A DNA stretch of 49,851 bases, from assembly GCA_017628305.1 (NCBI GenBank), contig JAGBZI010000072.1, positions 1 to 49,851 of the forward strand, read 5' to 3'. The stretch is from Tidjanibacter sp. (GTDB lineage Bacteria > Bacteroidota > Bacteroidia > Bacteroidales > Rikenellaceae). Position 1 is the first letter of the stretch. Every line of letters begins with the position of its first letter. The translations under genes and the position numbers were made by a program. Below are positions 7,982 to 16,073 of the stretch, one piece after another. The notes under the pieces are model-generated. The model was not told where the DNA came from. It ran no database searches and was given only the letters and a program-made list of their open reading frames with translations.

Positions 7982-9664
7982 ATGAAACGATTACTCCCCT
8001 CGCTGCTTGTGACAATCGCCGCAATTGTGGCATTTGCCCTCATCCTCAAGTGCTTCCATCCCAAGCCCGACGCCCACCTCTACTCCGATCTCCCATTTGA
8101 GATGGAGCGAGTGGAGCGCCCCGACATCCCCAATCGCACTGTGTCGGTCGAGGATTTTGGCGGCGTGGGTGACGGCGTAGTGCTCAACACCGAGGCCTTT
8201 GCCAAAGCCTTTGCCCACCTTGCTGCGAAGGGTGGCGGCCGAGTGGAGGTGCCCGCAGGCGTGTGGCTGACCGGCCCCATCGTGCTCGAAAACCACACCG
8301 AGCTCCACCTTGACCGCGATGCCATTATCGTCTTCAGCGCCGACCGAGATTTGTATCCCGTTGTGGCAACCATCTTCGAGGGCCGCGACACCTACCGTTG
8401 TCAGCCCCTGCTCTCCGCCTTTGGCAAACACGATGTAGCAGTGACCGGCAAGGGTATTATCGACGGCAACGGCGACCCTTGGAGGGCGGTGAAGAAGAGC
8501 AAGATTGCCCCCTCGGAGTGGAATAAGATTGTGAAGAGCGGTGGCGTACTCAGCAACGACGGCAACACTTGGTACCCCACAGAGAACTTCAAGAAGGGTG
8601 CGGGCGACGCCGACCAGAACATTGCCCGTTGGGCAGTAACTAAGGAGGATTTCGAGAGCATCAGGGACTTTCTGCGACCCGTGATGGTCAACTTCAAGGA
8701 TTGCCAGCGAGTACTCTTGGAGGGCCCCGTATTCCAGAACTCCCCCTGCTGGAATATCCATACCGCCATCTGCACCGACCTCACAGTTAACGACATAGCA
8801 ATCCGTTGCCCATGGTATGCCCAGAATGGCGACGGCATCGACATTGAGTCGTGCAAGAATGTGGTGCTCACCAACAGCTGGATTGATGCGGGCGACGACG
8901 CCATCTGCATAAAGAGCGGCAAGGACGCCGACGGACGCAAGCGCGGTATCCCCTCGGAGAATGTAATCGTGGACAACTGCACCTGCTACCACGGCCACGG
9001 CGGTTTCGTTGTGGGCAGCGAGATGTCGGGCGGCGTGAAGAATGTGCTGGTAAGCAACTGCCGCTTCTCGGGCACCGATGTGGGCCTTCGTTTCAAGAGC
9101 ACCCGAGGTAGGGGTGGCGTGGTGGAGAACATCTTCATCCGCAATATTGTGATGAACGACATCCTCACCGAGGCTCTCCTCTTCGACCTCTTCTATGGTG
9201 GCAAATCTGCCTCCGAAGCTCTGGCCGATGGCGACGGCAACCCCACAACCGACATGCCCTTCAAACCCGTGGACGAGACCACTCCCCAATTCCGCAACAT
9301 CGTGGTGGACAATGTGATATGCCGCTCAGCCCGCAGAGCCATGCTGTTCAACGGCCTTCCCGAGATGAATGTGGAGAATGTTATGGTGACCAACACCACC
9401 ATCGAGTCGGAGGTGGGTGCCGAGATTAACGAGTCGACCAATGTGGTGCTCGACAATGTGACCATCACCCCCCGCAAAGGCGCCGCGCTGAAGATTAACA
9501 ATGCCAAGAGGGTTGTTGTCACCAACTTTGCATGCCCCGAGGGTGGCGAGGGGCTTAGCGTTACGGGCAGCCGCAACGAGGCAATTCTTGTGGAGTCGGC
9601 GCAGATTACACCTGCAAACTCCCAGATAGCACCCACCGCCCAAGGTGCGGTAACCATCAAATAA
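7982..9664 (+). CDS. GH28 polygalacturonase
   Basis: Exported glycoside hydrolase of family 28, 560 aa, cleaving alpha-1,4-galacturonan (pectin backbone or oligomers). Residues 5-23 form a signal peptide or anchor; the Cys24 that follows does not fit a lipobox. The right-handed beta-helix shows the family's catalytic carboxylates: Asp284 in NGDGID, Asp305-Asp306 in GDDAICIKSG, then His339 in GHGG and the RFK triad at 370-372. The family norm at the first site is NTD; NGD is an acceptable variant. An insertion around residues 170-230 suggests an exo-acting enzyme, but endo or exo action cannot be decided here. First gene of the enzyme operon; the next gene starts 42 bp downstream. Confidence 0.92.
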   Translation: MKRLLPSLLVTIAAIVAFALILKCFHPKPDAHLYSDLPFEMERVERPDIPNRTVSVEDFGGVGDGVVLNTEAFAKAFAHLAAKGGGRVEVPAGVWLTGPIVLENHTELHLDRDAIIVFSADRDLYPVVATIFEGRDTYRCQPLLSAFGKHDVAVTGKGIIDGNGDPWRAVKKSKIAPSEWNKIVKSGGVLSNDGNTWYPTENFKKGAGDADQNIARWAVTKEDFESIRDFLRPVMVNFKDCQRVLLEGPVFQNSPCWNIHTAICTDLTVNDIAIRCPWYAQNGDGIDIESCKNVVLTNSWIDAGDDAICIKSGKDADGRKRGIPSENVIVDNCTCYHGHGGFVVGSEMSGGVKNVLVSNCRFSGTDVGLRFKSTRGRGGVVENIFIRNIVMNDILTEALLFDLFYGGKSASEALADGDGNPTTDMPFKPVDETTPQFRNIVVDNVICRSARRAMLFNGLPEMNVENVMVTNTTIESEVGAEINESTNVVLDNVTITPRKGAALKINNAKRVVVTNFACPEGGEGLSVTGSRNEAILVESAQITPANSQIAPTAQGAVTIK

Positions 9665-9706
9665 CAGATTCGACAAACAACGAATAAGTAACTGATAACT
9701 AAAACA

Positions 9707-11563
9707 ATGGTTAGACTAAAACAATGGATTTTGGCGACTCTCTGTGGCCTCCTTGCCGTGGGTTGCGGACCCGACGGCGCCGAGGATGATGAGCCCAAGC
9801 CCACCCAAAAACTTGAAGCCCCCGCAGGACTCACCCTCTCGGAGACAACCACCTCGTCGCTCACCTTTGTGTGGGAAGCAGTGGAGGGTGCCGTGGGTTA
9901 CACTTATAAATACAAAGATGCTGACGGCAAACTCTATGTAACCGAAGATACCGAACAGACCACAGCAATCGTTGAGGGGCTATCGGCCGGCAAGGAGTAT
10001 TTCTTTGCCGTGAGGGCCAACTCATCAAGCGAGGGCGGCACCTACACCCCTTGGCTGTCGGCCTTCACATCGGTGACCGAGAGTGGCGGCGACACCCCTA
10101 CCCCACCCAATCCGGGCGGCGACAATTCGCAATGGCAGTTCCCTGAAGATGAGAACGATGGCGTAGCCAGAGCCTTCCCCGGAGCCGAGGGCGGCGGCAT
10201 GTACACAACCGGCGGCCGCGGAGGCAAGGTCTACCATGTGACCAATCTGAACGACAGTGGTGCTGGCTCGTTGCGTGAGGCTGTAAACAAGAGTGGTCCC
10301 CGCACCATCGTCTTCGATGTGGCCGGCACCATCCACCTTAACAGCACCCTGCGCATCAAGAATGGCGACCTCACCATTGCCGGCCAAACAGCCCCCGGCG
10401 AGGGCATCTGCATCGCGGGGCGCACGGTGAATATCGACTGCGACAATGTCATCATCCGCTTCTTGAGGCTACGCATGGGTAATGAAGACACATCGCAGGA
10501 GGACGCACTGTGGGGCCGCTACCACCGCAACATAATTATCGACCACTGCTCGATGAGCTGGTCGATTGATGAGGGTTCCTCGTTCTACGCCAACCAAAAC
10601 TTCACCATGCAGTGGTGTATGGTAACCGAAGCGCTGAAAAATGCAGGCCACTCGAAAGGTGCCCACGGCTATGGTGGCATCTGGGGTGGCAAAAACGCAT
10701 CGTTCCACCACAACCTGTTGGCACACAACGACTCGCGCAATCCTCGACTCGACCACCCCGATGTCTACGACAAGTATCTGACAACCCACCGCGGCAATGT
10801 GGACTACCGCAACAATGTCATCTACAACTGGGGCGGCAACTCCACCTATGGCGGCGAGGGCGGCTGGTGGAACATCGTGGGCAACTACTACAAGCCCGGC
10901 CCTGCCTCGAAGGAGAAAAAATACTTTGTGGACGCCAATGGCAAATACAACGGCCGAGATGTGGGCTACGGCACCATGTATGTGAGCGGCAACCACCACG
11001 CAGGCGACTATGCCACCGAGATTAACAACGACAACTGGAAGGGTATCTACCTCCACGACGGCACAGGCATCAGCAATGCCAATTCGTGGAAGAGCACCTC
11101 AATCCTTCCCATCAAGGCCGACGACACCACTCCATGTTACACCACAACCCATTCGGCCACAGCTGCTTACGAGCAGGTTGTGGCGTGGGCAGGAGCCTCG
11201 CTACGCAGGGATGCAGTGGACAGCCGCATCGCAAGTGAGGTGAAGAGCGGCACGGTGACCTACAAGTCGGGCTCGAACGGCTCCAAGAACGGCATTATCG
11301 ACTCCCACAAAGATGTGGGCGGATGGCCCAACCTCACAGCCACAAGCGATGAGATAGCCGAACGAGCCGACAGTGATGGCGACGGCATTCCCGACACATG
11401 GGAACAAGAGTGGGGCCTCAACAAAGGCAACGCAGGCGACGGCACAGCCAAGAGCCTCGACGCCAACGGCCTCTACACCAACCTCGAGGTCTACCTCCAC
11501 TACCTCGTGAAGGATGTGGTTGCGGGCCAGAAGGAGAGTGGCATCTACAAGAAACTTCAGTAG
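9707..11563 (+). CDS. Pectate lyase (PL1) lipoprotein with FN3 domain
   Basis: A 618-aa lipoprotein with signal and lipobox ending LLAVGC (Cys20), so it is probably anchored to the outer membrane. Residues about 36-125 form a fibronectin type III domain (APAGLTLSETTTSSLTFVWE, then GLSAGKEYFFAVRA), followed by a Pro/Gly linker. From about 155 is a family 1 pectate lyase domain starting AFPGAEGGGMYTTGGRGG, with IIDHCSMSWSIDE and NPRLDHPD. This would cleave de-esterified pectin by beta-elimination, giving 4,5-unsaturated ends. A DSDGDGIPDTWE motif from residue 555 is a probable calcium site. It is paralogous to the C-terminal half of the protein at 13274-15814. The next gene begins 24 bp downstream. 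Confidence 0.93.
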   Translation: MVRLKQWILATLCGLLAVGCGPDGAEDDEPKPTQKLEAPAGLTLSETTTSSLTFVWEAVEGAVGYTYKYKDADGKLYVTEDTEQTTAIVEGLSAGKEYFFAVRANSSSEGGTYTPWLSAFTSVTESGGDTPTPPNPGGDNSQWQFPEDENDGVARAFPGAEGGGMYTTGGRGGKVYHVTNLNDSGAGSLREAVNKSGPRTIVFDVAGTIHLNSTLRIKNGDLTIAGQTAPGEGICIAGRTVNIDCDNVIIRFLRLRMGNEDTSQEDALWGRYHRNIIIDHCSMSWSIDEGSSFYANQNFTMQWCMVTEALKNAGHSKGAHGYGGIWGGKNASFHHNLLAHNDSRNPRLDHPDVYDKYLTTHRGNVDYRNNVIYNWGGNSTYGGEGGWWNIVGNYYKPGPASKEKKYFVDANGKYNGRDVGYGTMYVSGNHHAGDYATEINNDNWKGIYLHDGTGISNANSWKSTSILPIKADDTTPCYTTTHSATAAYEQVVAWAGASLRRDAVDSRIASEVKSGTVTYKSGSNGSKNGIIDSHKDVGGWPNLTATSDEIAERADSDGDGIPDTWEQEWGLNKGNAGDGTAKSLDANGLYTNLEVYLHYLVKDVVAGQKESGIYKKLQ

Positions 11564-11587
11564 TAACAAACCTATAATATACTAACC

Positions 11588-13249
11588 ATGAAACGATTAG
11601 CAACCATAATCACTGTTCTCGCACTCGCCCTCACCCTCCATGCACAGACTACCGTATTCGTGTGTGGCGACTCGACAGCAGCCACCAAGGATATCACCAA
11701 AGGCACCCCCGAGCGCGGCTGGGGCCATGTACTGCAACCCTTCTTCGACCCCGAGGAGGTGGTGGTGGAAAACCACGCCAAGAATGGCCGAAGCACCAAG
11801 TCGTTCGTAACACTCGGCCATTGGGCCACTGTGGAGGAGCGGATGAAGGCGGGCGACTATGTATTCATTGAGTTTGGCCACAACGACACCAAAGTGGACG
11901 ACACGGTGCGCTTCACCACCCCCGAACAGTATGGCCGCAATCTGGAGCAGTTCATCGAGATTACAAGGGCAAAGGGTGCCACACCCGTACTGCTCACGCA
12001 GGTGTGTCGTCGCTGGTGGAAGCAGGGTGTGCTGGCCGACTCACATGGCGACTACCTCAAGGAGTGTCATGCGGTGGCCGAGCGCACAGGAGTGCTCTTC
12101 ATTGACGCCGAGAAATTGACCCGCGATTGGCTGGAACCTCTGGGCGATGAGGGCTCGCAAAAGTACTTCATGAACCTTCCCGCTGGTAAGTATCCCAGCC
12201 ACCCCGACGGCAAAAACGACAACACGCACTTCACTGTGCCCGGTGCGCGCATTGTGGCACGCATGATTTGCCGCGAGATTGAGCGAGTCATCCCCGAGCT
12301 TGGCAAACATATCCGCTATTGGGATTTCGTGGTTGCCAAGGATGGTAGCGGCGACTTCTTCACCATCAAAGAGGCTATCGACGCACTGCCCAACTTCTAC
12401 AAAGGCAAGGAGAACCCCTTGCGAGTACTCATACGCGAGGGTGTCTACGAGGAGAAACTCGTCATCCCCTACACCAAACAGAGCGTGGAGTTCATAGGCG
12501 AGGGTGATGTGAAGATTACTTGGGGCGACGGAGCTCGCGACCTCGGCCCCAACGGCACCGAGCTGGGAACCTCCGGCACAGCAACCCTCTACAACTGTGG
12601 CCGCCACATAGTTATGGAGAACATCACCATAGAGAACTCGGCTGGCGAGGTAGGACAGGCTGTGGCCCTCCAGACCGTCGGCAACGGCACACAGATATAC
12701 CGCAACTGCCGACTGCTGGGAAATCAGGATACGCTTTACATTTATGGTGTAGGCAACCGCGACGGTGAGGTGGTCAAGGAGAACATCAACTGCTACTTCG
12801 ACAACTGCTACATCGAGGGAACCACCGACTTCATCTTCGGCTCGGGCAGGGCAGACTTCACCCGCTGCACCATCCACTCCAAGAAGGACTCCTACATAAC
12901 CGCCGCCTCCACCTGCAAAGGTCAGGAGCGAGGTTTCACCTTCCTCAACTGCAAGCTCACCGCTGCAGAAGGGGTCGCCAAATGTTACCTCGGCAGGCCA
13001 TGGCGCATCTATGCCAAAACCTATTTTATCAACTGCGAGATGGGAGGCCACATCCGTCCCGAGGGGTGGCACAATTGGAAAAAACCCGAGGCAGAACGCA
13101 CTGCCGCCTACGGAGAATATGACTCCACGGGCGAGGGCGCAAACCCCTCGCAGAGAGTGAAATGGGCCAAGAAAATTTCGGACAAAAAGGCTCAGGAGAT
13201 AACCCTCACAACAGGGGCTCCGACATTGGAATACACCGCCGTTCACTAA
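11588..13249 (+). CDS. CE12-CE8 fusion: pectin/RG acetylesterase and pectin methylesterase
   Basis: A 553-aa exported protein with a signal peptide (residues 1-20, ending HAQ) and two esterase domains. Residues 21-240 are an SGNH/CE12 domain with the nucleophile Ser29 in GDSTAA, GHND at 97-100 and the C-terminal Asp211/His214 pair in DNTHF. Residues 245-550 are a CE8 pectin methylesterase beta-helix with Gln362 (GQAVALQ), Gln380-Asp381 (GNQDTLY), Asp414 (GTTDFIFG) and Arg470/Trp472 (LGRPW). All catalytic residues of both domains are present. Together they would strip acetyl and methyl groups so that the lyases and polygalacturonase can act. It sits 24 bp after the PL1 gene and 24 bp before the GH105-PL1 gene. 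Confidence 0.94.
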   Translation: MKRLATIITVLALALTLHAQTTVFVCGDSTAATKDITKGTPERGWGHVLQPFFDPEEVVVENHAKNGRSTKSFVTLGHWATVEERMKAGDYVFIEFGHNDTKVDDTVRFTTPEQYGRNLEQFIEITRAKGATPVLLTQVCRRWWKQGVLADSHGDYLKECHAVAERTGVLFIDAEKLTRDWLEPLGDEGSQKYFMNLPAGKYPSHPDGKNDNTHFTVPGARIVARMICREIERVIPELGKHIRYWDFVVAKDGSGDFFTIKEAIDALPNFYKGKENPLRVLIREGVYEEKLVIPYTKQSVEFIGEGDVKITWGDGARDLGPNGTELGTSGTATLYNCGRHIVMENITIENSAGEVGQAVALQTVGNGTQIYRNCRLLGNQDTLYIYGVGNRDGEVVKENINCYFDNCYIEGTTDFIFGSGRADFTRCTIHSKKDSYITAASTCKGQERGFTFLNCKLTAAEGVAKCYLGRPWRIYAKTYFINCEMGGHIRPEGWHNWKKPEAERTAAYGEYDSTGEGANPSQRVKWAKKISDKKAQEITLTTGAPTLEYTAVH

Positions 13250-13273
13250 CCCCCGTAAACACCCCCATAACCC

Positions 13274-15814
13274 ATGAAACGCATCGTCGCAACAACCCTC
13301 TTGGTGCTCCTCACGCTCGGCACCTTATGGGGCGCGCATGACAACCGCCCCAGCCCCGCAATTCGTGGTGATAAGCCACTATCGATGAGGATGGTAGAGA
13401 GCGAAATGAGCCGCATACCCGACGCCATCACCATGGATGGTGTGGCCAAACCAAAGTGGAACTACACCACCGGACTGGAGCTACTCTCCATCATGGACGC
13501 CGCCGACAGATATGAGATGAGGGGGTATTTCGACTATGCCCTCTCGTGGGTTGAACGCATGGTGGCCGAGGATGGCTCGGGCATCGCAACCTACAAAATT
13601 TCCAACTACAACCTCGACCACATCTGCCCCGGTAGACTCCTCTTCAGGGCCTACGACGACACCCGCGACCAACGCTACCGCAAAGCTCAAGAGCTTCTGT
13701 GGGAGCAACTCGAGGGTCAACCACGCACCCCCGAGGGGGGCTATTGGCACAAGAAAGCCTACCCTAACCAGATGTGGCTCGACGGCCTCTACATGGCCGA
13801 GCCATTCAAAGCCGAGTATCTGCTCCGCTACCACACCGACCAAGCAAGCCGTACCCTCTCGGAGGTGGCAATCCATGGATTTGAGGACATCACACGACAG
13901 TTTGCCCTCGCAGCCGAGAAGTGCTACGACCCAGCCACGGGCCTTTTCCGCCACGCATGGGACTCCTCGAAGGAGATGTTCTGGTGTGATCGCACCACGG
14001 GGCAGAGCGAACACTCGTGGCTTCGCGCAATGGGCTGGTACACAGTGGCGTTGGTGGAGGTGCTGGACATCATGCCCAAGGTGGATGAATTGGCCGACGA
14101 GAGAGCTACGCTCACCACCATCCTGCAACACATTTTCGACACCGTGCCACGCTATGCCGACCCCGAGAGCGGCATGTGGTATCAGGTGATGGACTGCCCC
14201 ACAAGGGAGGGCAACTACCAAGAGTCCACAGGCTCCATCATGCTCACCTACGCCATGCTCAAAGCCGGCCGTCAGGGATTTGTAGCAAGGGAGTATCGCA
14301 AGAAAGGCGCCGAACTCTACGAAAAATTCGTGGCCCACTTCATGCGCGAGAACGCCGATGGGACAATCTCCATGACGGAGTGTTGCGCAGTGGGCGGATT
14401 GGGAGGCAAGCAAAACCGCAAGGGGGACTTTGCCTACTACCTCTCGGAACCTATCATCGAGAACGACTGCAAAGGCGTGGGCCCCTTCATCTGGGCATCG
14501 CTGGAGTATGAAGCGCTCAACAATATCGATTGGCACTCGCTGCCCGCTGAGAATGCTGTGCCTGCCTTCCCGGGCGCAGAGGGAGGCGGCATGTGGGTGA
14601 CAGGTGGCCGCGGAGGGCGCGTTCTGAAGGTCACATCTCTGGCCGACGACGGCTCGGAAGGCACGCTCCGCTGGGCTCTGGAACAGAAGGGGCCAAGGAT
14701 GATTCTCTTTGATGTGGCTGGCACCATCAAGCTGGAGAGCATACTCCGCGTAACCGAGGGCAACTTCACGCTCGCAGGCGAGAGTGCACCGGGTGGTGGA
14801 GTGTGCATCGCCGGTCACGACACCCGTTTCGAGGCCGACAACATCATCGTGCGACACCTGCGTTTCCGATTGGGCGACACAACCGCCTCACAGGAGGATG
14901 CTCTGGAGTTTCGCAAATGCACGGGAGCCATTGTGGACCACTGCTCGGTGAGCTGGAGTGTGGACGAGTGCGCATCGTGCTATGGCAATCGCAACTTCAC
15001 GATGCAGTATTGCCTTATATATGAGAGCCTTGACCAGTCCACACACAAGAAGGGTAACCATGGCTATGGTGGTATTTGGGGCGGCCGCAACGCAACCTTC
15101 CACCACAATATTTTGGCCCACCACACCTCGCGCAATCCACGCCTCGACCACCCGTTCCTCTATTGGGGTCGCGACTTGCTACTCTACCGAGGTAGCGTGG
15201 AGCTCTACAACAACACCATCTACAATTGGCGCAACAAGGCTTGCTATGGTGGCGAGGAGGGTTGGTGGATTGTCTGCAACAACCTCTTCATCCCCGGCCC
15301 CGACACCCTATCTCCCGAGGAGTTCCTCCAATCGTCAATCTACCCGAAGCCCACAGCCACCAATGGTCACTACCACATCTCCGGCAACATCGTGGAGGGT
15401 AACGAGAAAATCAACACCGACAACTGGGAAGGAGTAGATATTCAGGGTGAGGCTACAAGGGAGGATATTGAGATGGCCGCGCCACGCAAAATGTGGGGCC
15501 AAGCACCCGAGGTAGCCCACATTGATGTGCTCGCAAATGCGGGAGCAAAACCGGAGGACACGGCTGACCAAAGGGTGAAGTCAGAGATTGCCACCAAGGG
15601 GGGAGGAATCATCAACTCCCAGGAGGAGGTGGGCAATTGGCCCAAGCTCAAAAGAGGTAAGGCAGAGCGAGATAGCGACGGCGACGGAGTGCCCGACAAG
15701 TGGGAACGCCGCCACGGCCTCAACCCCAAGGATGGGAACGACGGAGTGCAAATCACCCCCTCGGGCTACACCAATTTGGAGCTGTGGCTGCACGAGAGGG
15801 CAAGCCGCCAATAA
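13274..15814 (+). CDS. GH105-PL1 fusion: unsaturated uronyl hydrolase and pectate lyase
   Basis: An 846-aa exported protein; signal peptide at about 1-21, ending LWGA. Residues 35-420 are a GH105 (alpha/alpha)6 barrel: Asp170 in QMWLDGLYMAEPF matches the catalytic Asp of the YteR type, and SWLRAMGWYTVAL is also characteristic. From residue 428 the chain is a second PL1 domain (AFPGAEGGGMWVTGGRGG, IVDHCSVSWSVDE, NPRLDHP), paralogous to the preceding lipoprotein. A DSDGDGVPDKWERRHGLNP calcium motif closes it. The lyase half generates unsaturated chain ends and the GH105 half can remove them, so direct hand-over is plausible but inferred. Last gene of the enzyme transcript; a strong terminator follows. 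Confidence 0.93.
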   Translation: MKRIVATTLLVLLTLGTLWGAHDNRPSPAIRGDKPLSMRMVESEMSRIPDAITMDGVAKPKWNYTTGLELLSIMDAADRYEMRGYFDYALSWVERMVAEDGSGIATYKISNYNLDHICPGRLLFRAYDDTRDQRYRKAQELLWEQLEGQPRTPEGGYWHKKAYPNQMWLDGLYMAEPFKAEYLLRYHTDQASRTLSEVAIHGFEDITRQFALAAEKCYDPATGLFRHAWDSSKEMFWCDRTTGQSEHSWLRAMGWYTVALVEVLDIMPKVDELADERATLTTILQHIFDTVPRYADPESGMWYQVMDCPTREGNYQESTGSIMLTYAMLKAGRQGFVAREYRKKGAELYEKFVAHFMRENADGTISMTECCAVGGLGGKQNRKGDFAYYLSEPIIENDCKGVGPFIWASLEYEALNNIDWHSLPAENAVPAFPGAEGGGMWVTGGRGGRVLKVTSLADDGSEGTLRWALEQKGPRMILFDVAGTIKLESILRVTEGNFTLAGESAPGGGVCIAGHDTRFEADNIIVRHLRFRLGDTTASQEDALEFRKCTGAIVDHCSVSWSVDECASCYGNRNFTMQYCLIYESLDQSTHKKGNHGYGGIWGGRNATFHHNILAHHTSRNPRLDHPFLYWGRDLLLYRGSVELYNNTIYNWRNKACYGGEEGWWIVCNNLFIPGPDTLSPEEFLQSSIYPKPTATNGHYHISGNIVEGNEKINTDNWEGVDIQGEATREDIEMAAPRKMWGQAPEVAHIDVLANAGAKPEDTADQRVKSEIATKGGGIINSQEEVGNWPKLKRGKAERDSDGDGVPDKWERRHGLNPKDGNDGVQITPSGYTNLELWLHERASRQ

Positions 15815-15872
15815 TCGCAACAGCATCCCACGGAGGGATGGTTGTGACACAAAAAATATTGATTTTTCCACT

Positions 15873-15908
15873 AAACGCCACTATTTTACCCAAAATGGTG
15901 GCGTTTTT
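15873..15908 (+). terminator. Intrinsic terminator ending the pectin enzyme operon
   Basis: A 15-bp stem with one T.G wobble (15873-15887 and 15892-15906), loop ACCC, running into TTTTT at 15904-15908. It stops 2 bp before the susC -33 element, so the enzymes and susCD are separate transcripts. A smaller hairpin (CATCCC/GGGATG, 15824-15840) lies just after the GH105-PL1 stop. Confidence 0.88.
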
Positions 15909-15910
15909 CG

Positions 15911-15941
15911 TTGTAATTCCGAGAATTAAATCGTATATTTG
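15911..15941 (+). promoter_or_regulatory. susC promoter
   Basis: TTG at 15911-15913, a 20-bp spacer, then TATATTTG at 15934-15941, matching the Bacteroidetes housekeeping promoter. It predicts a leader of about 125 nt before the susC ATG at 16074. Confidence 0.75.
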
Positions 15942-15993
15942 TCATCAAATACACCTATTTCAACCTAAAACCACAATTTCCAACCTATCGTAA

Positions 15994-16011
15994 GGCCCGA
16001 AAAGGCGGGCC
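15994..16011 (+). other. Hairpin in the susC leader
   Basis: GGCCCG (15994-15999) and CGGGCC (16006-16011) enclose AAAAGG. There is no T-run, so it is not a terminator. It lies mid-leader, 62 bp before the start codon, and could affect mRNA stability or be a binding site. Confidence 0.5.
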
Positions 16012-16073
16012 ACAAGTGCGGCTACAACAAATCAAACCAAAATAATCTATTCACTAACTTTAACCAAAAAACC

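Noticed and set aside
11370..11430. Dockerin-like domain from the DSDGDGIPDTWE motif in the PL1 lipoprotein
   Set aside because: A single calcium-binding loop, repeated at the end of the paralogous PL1 domain, is part of the lyase C-terminus; there is no duplicated dockerin segment and no cohesin partner.
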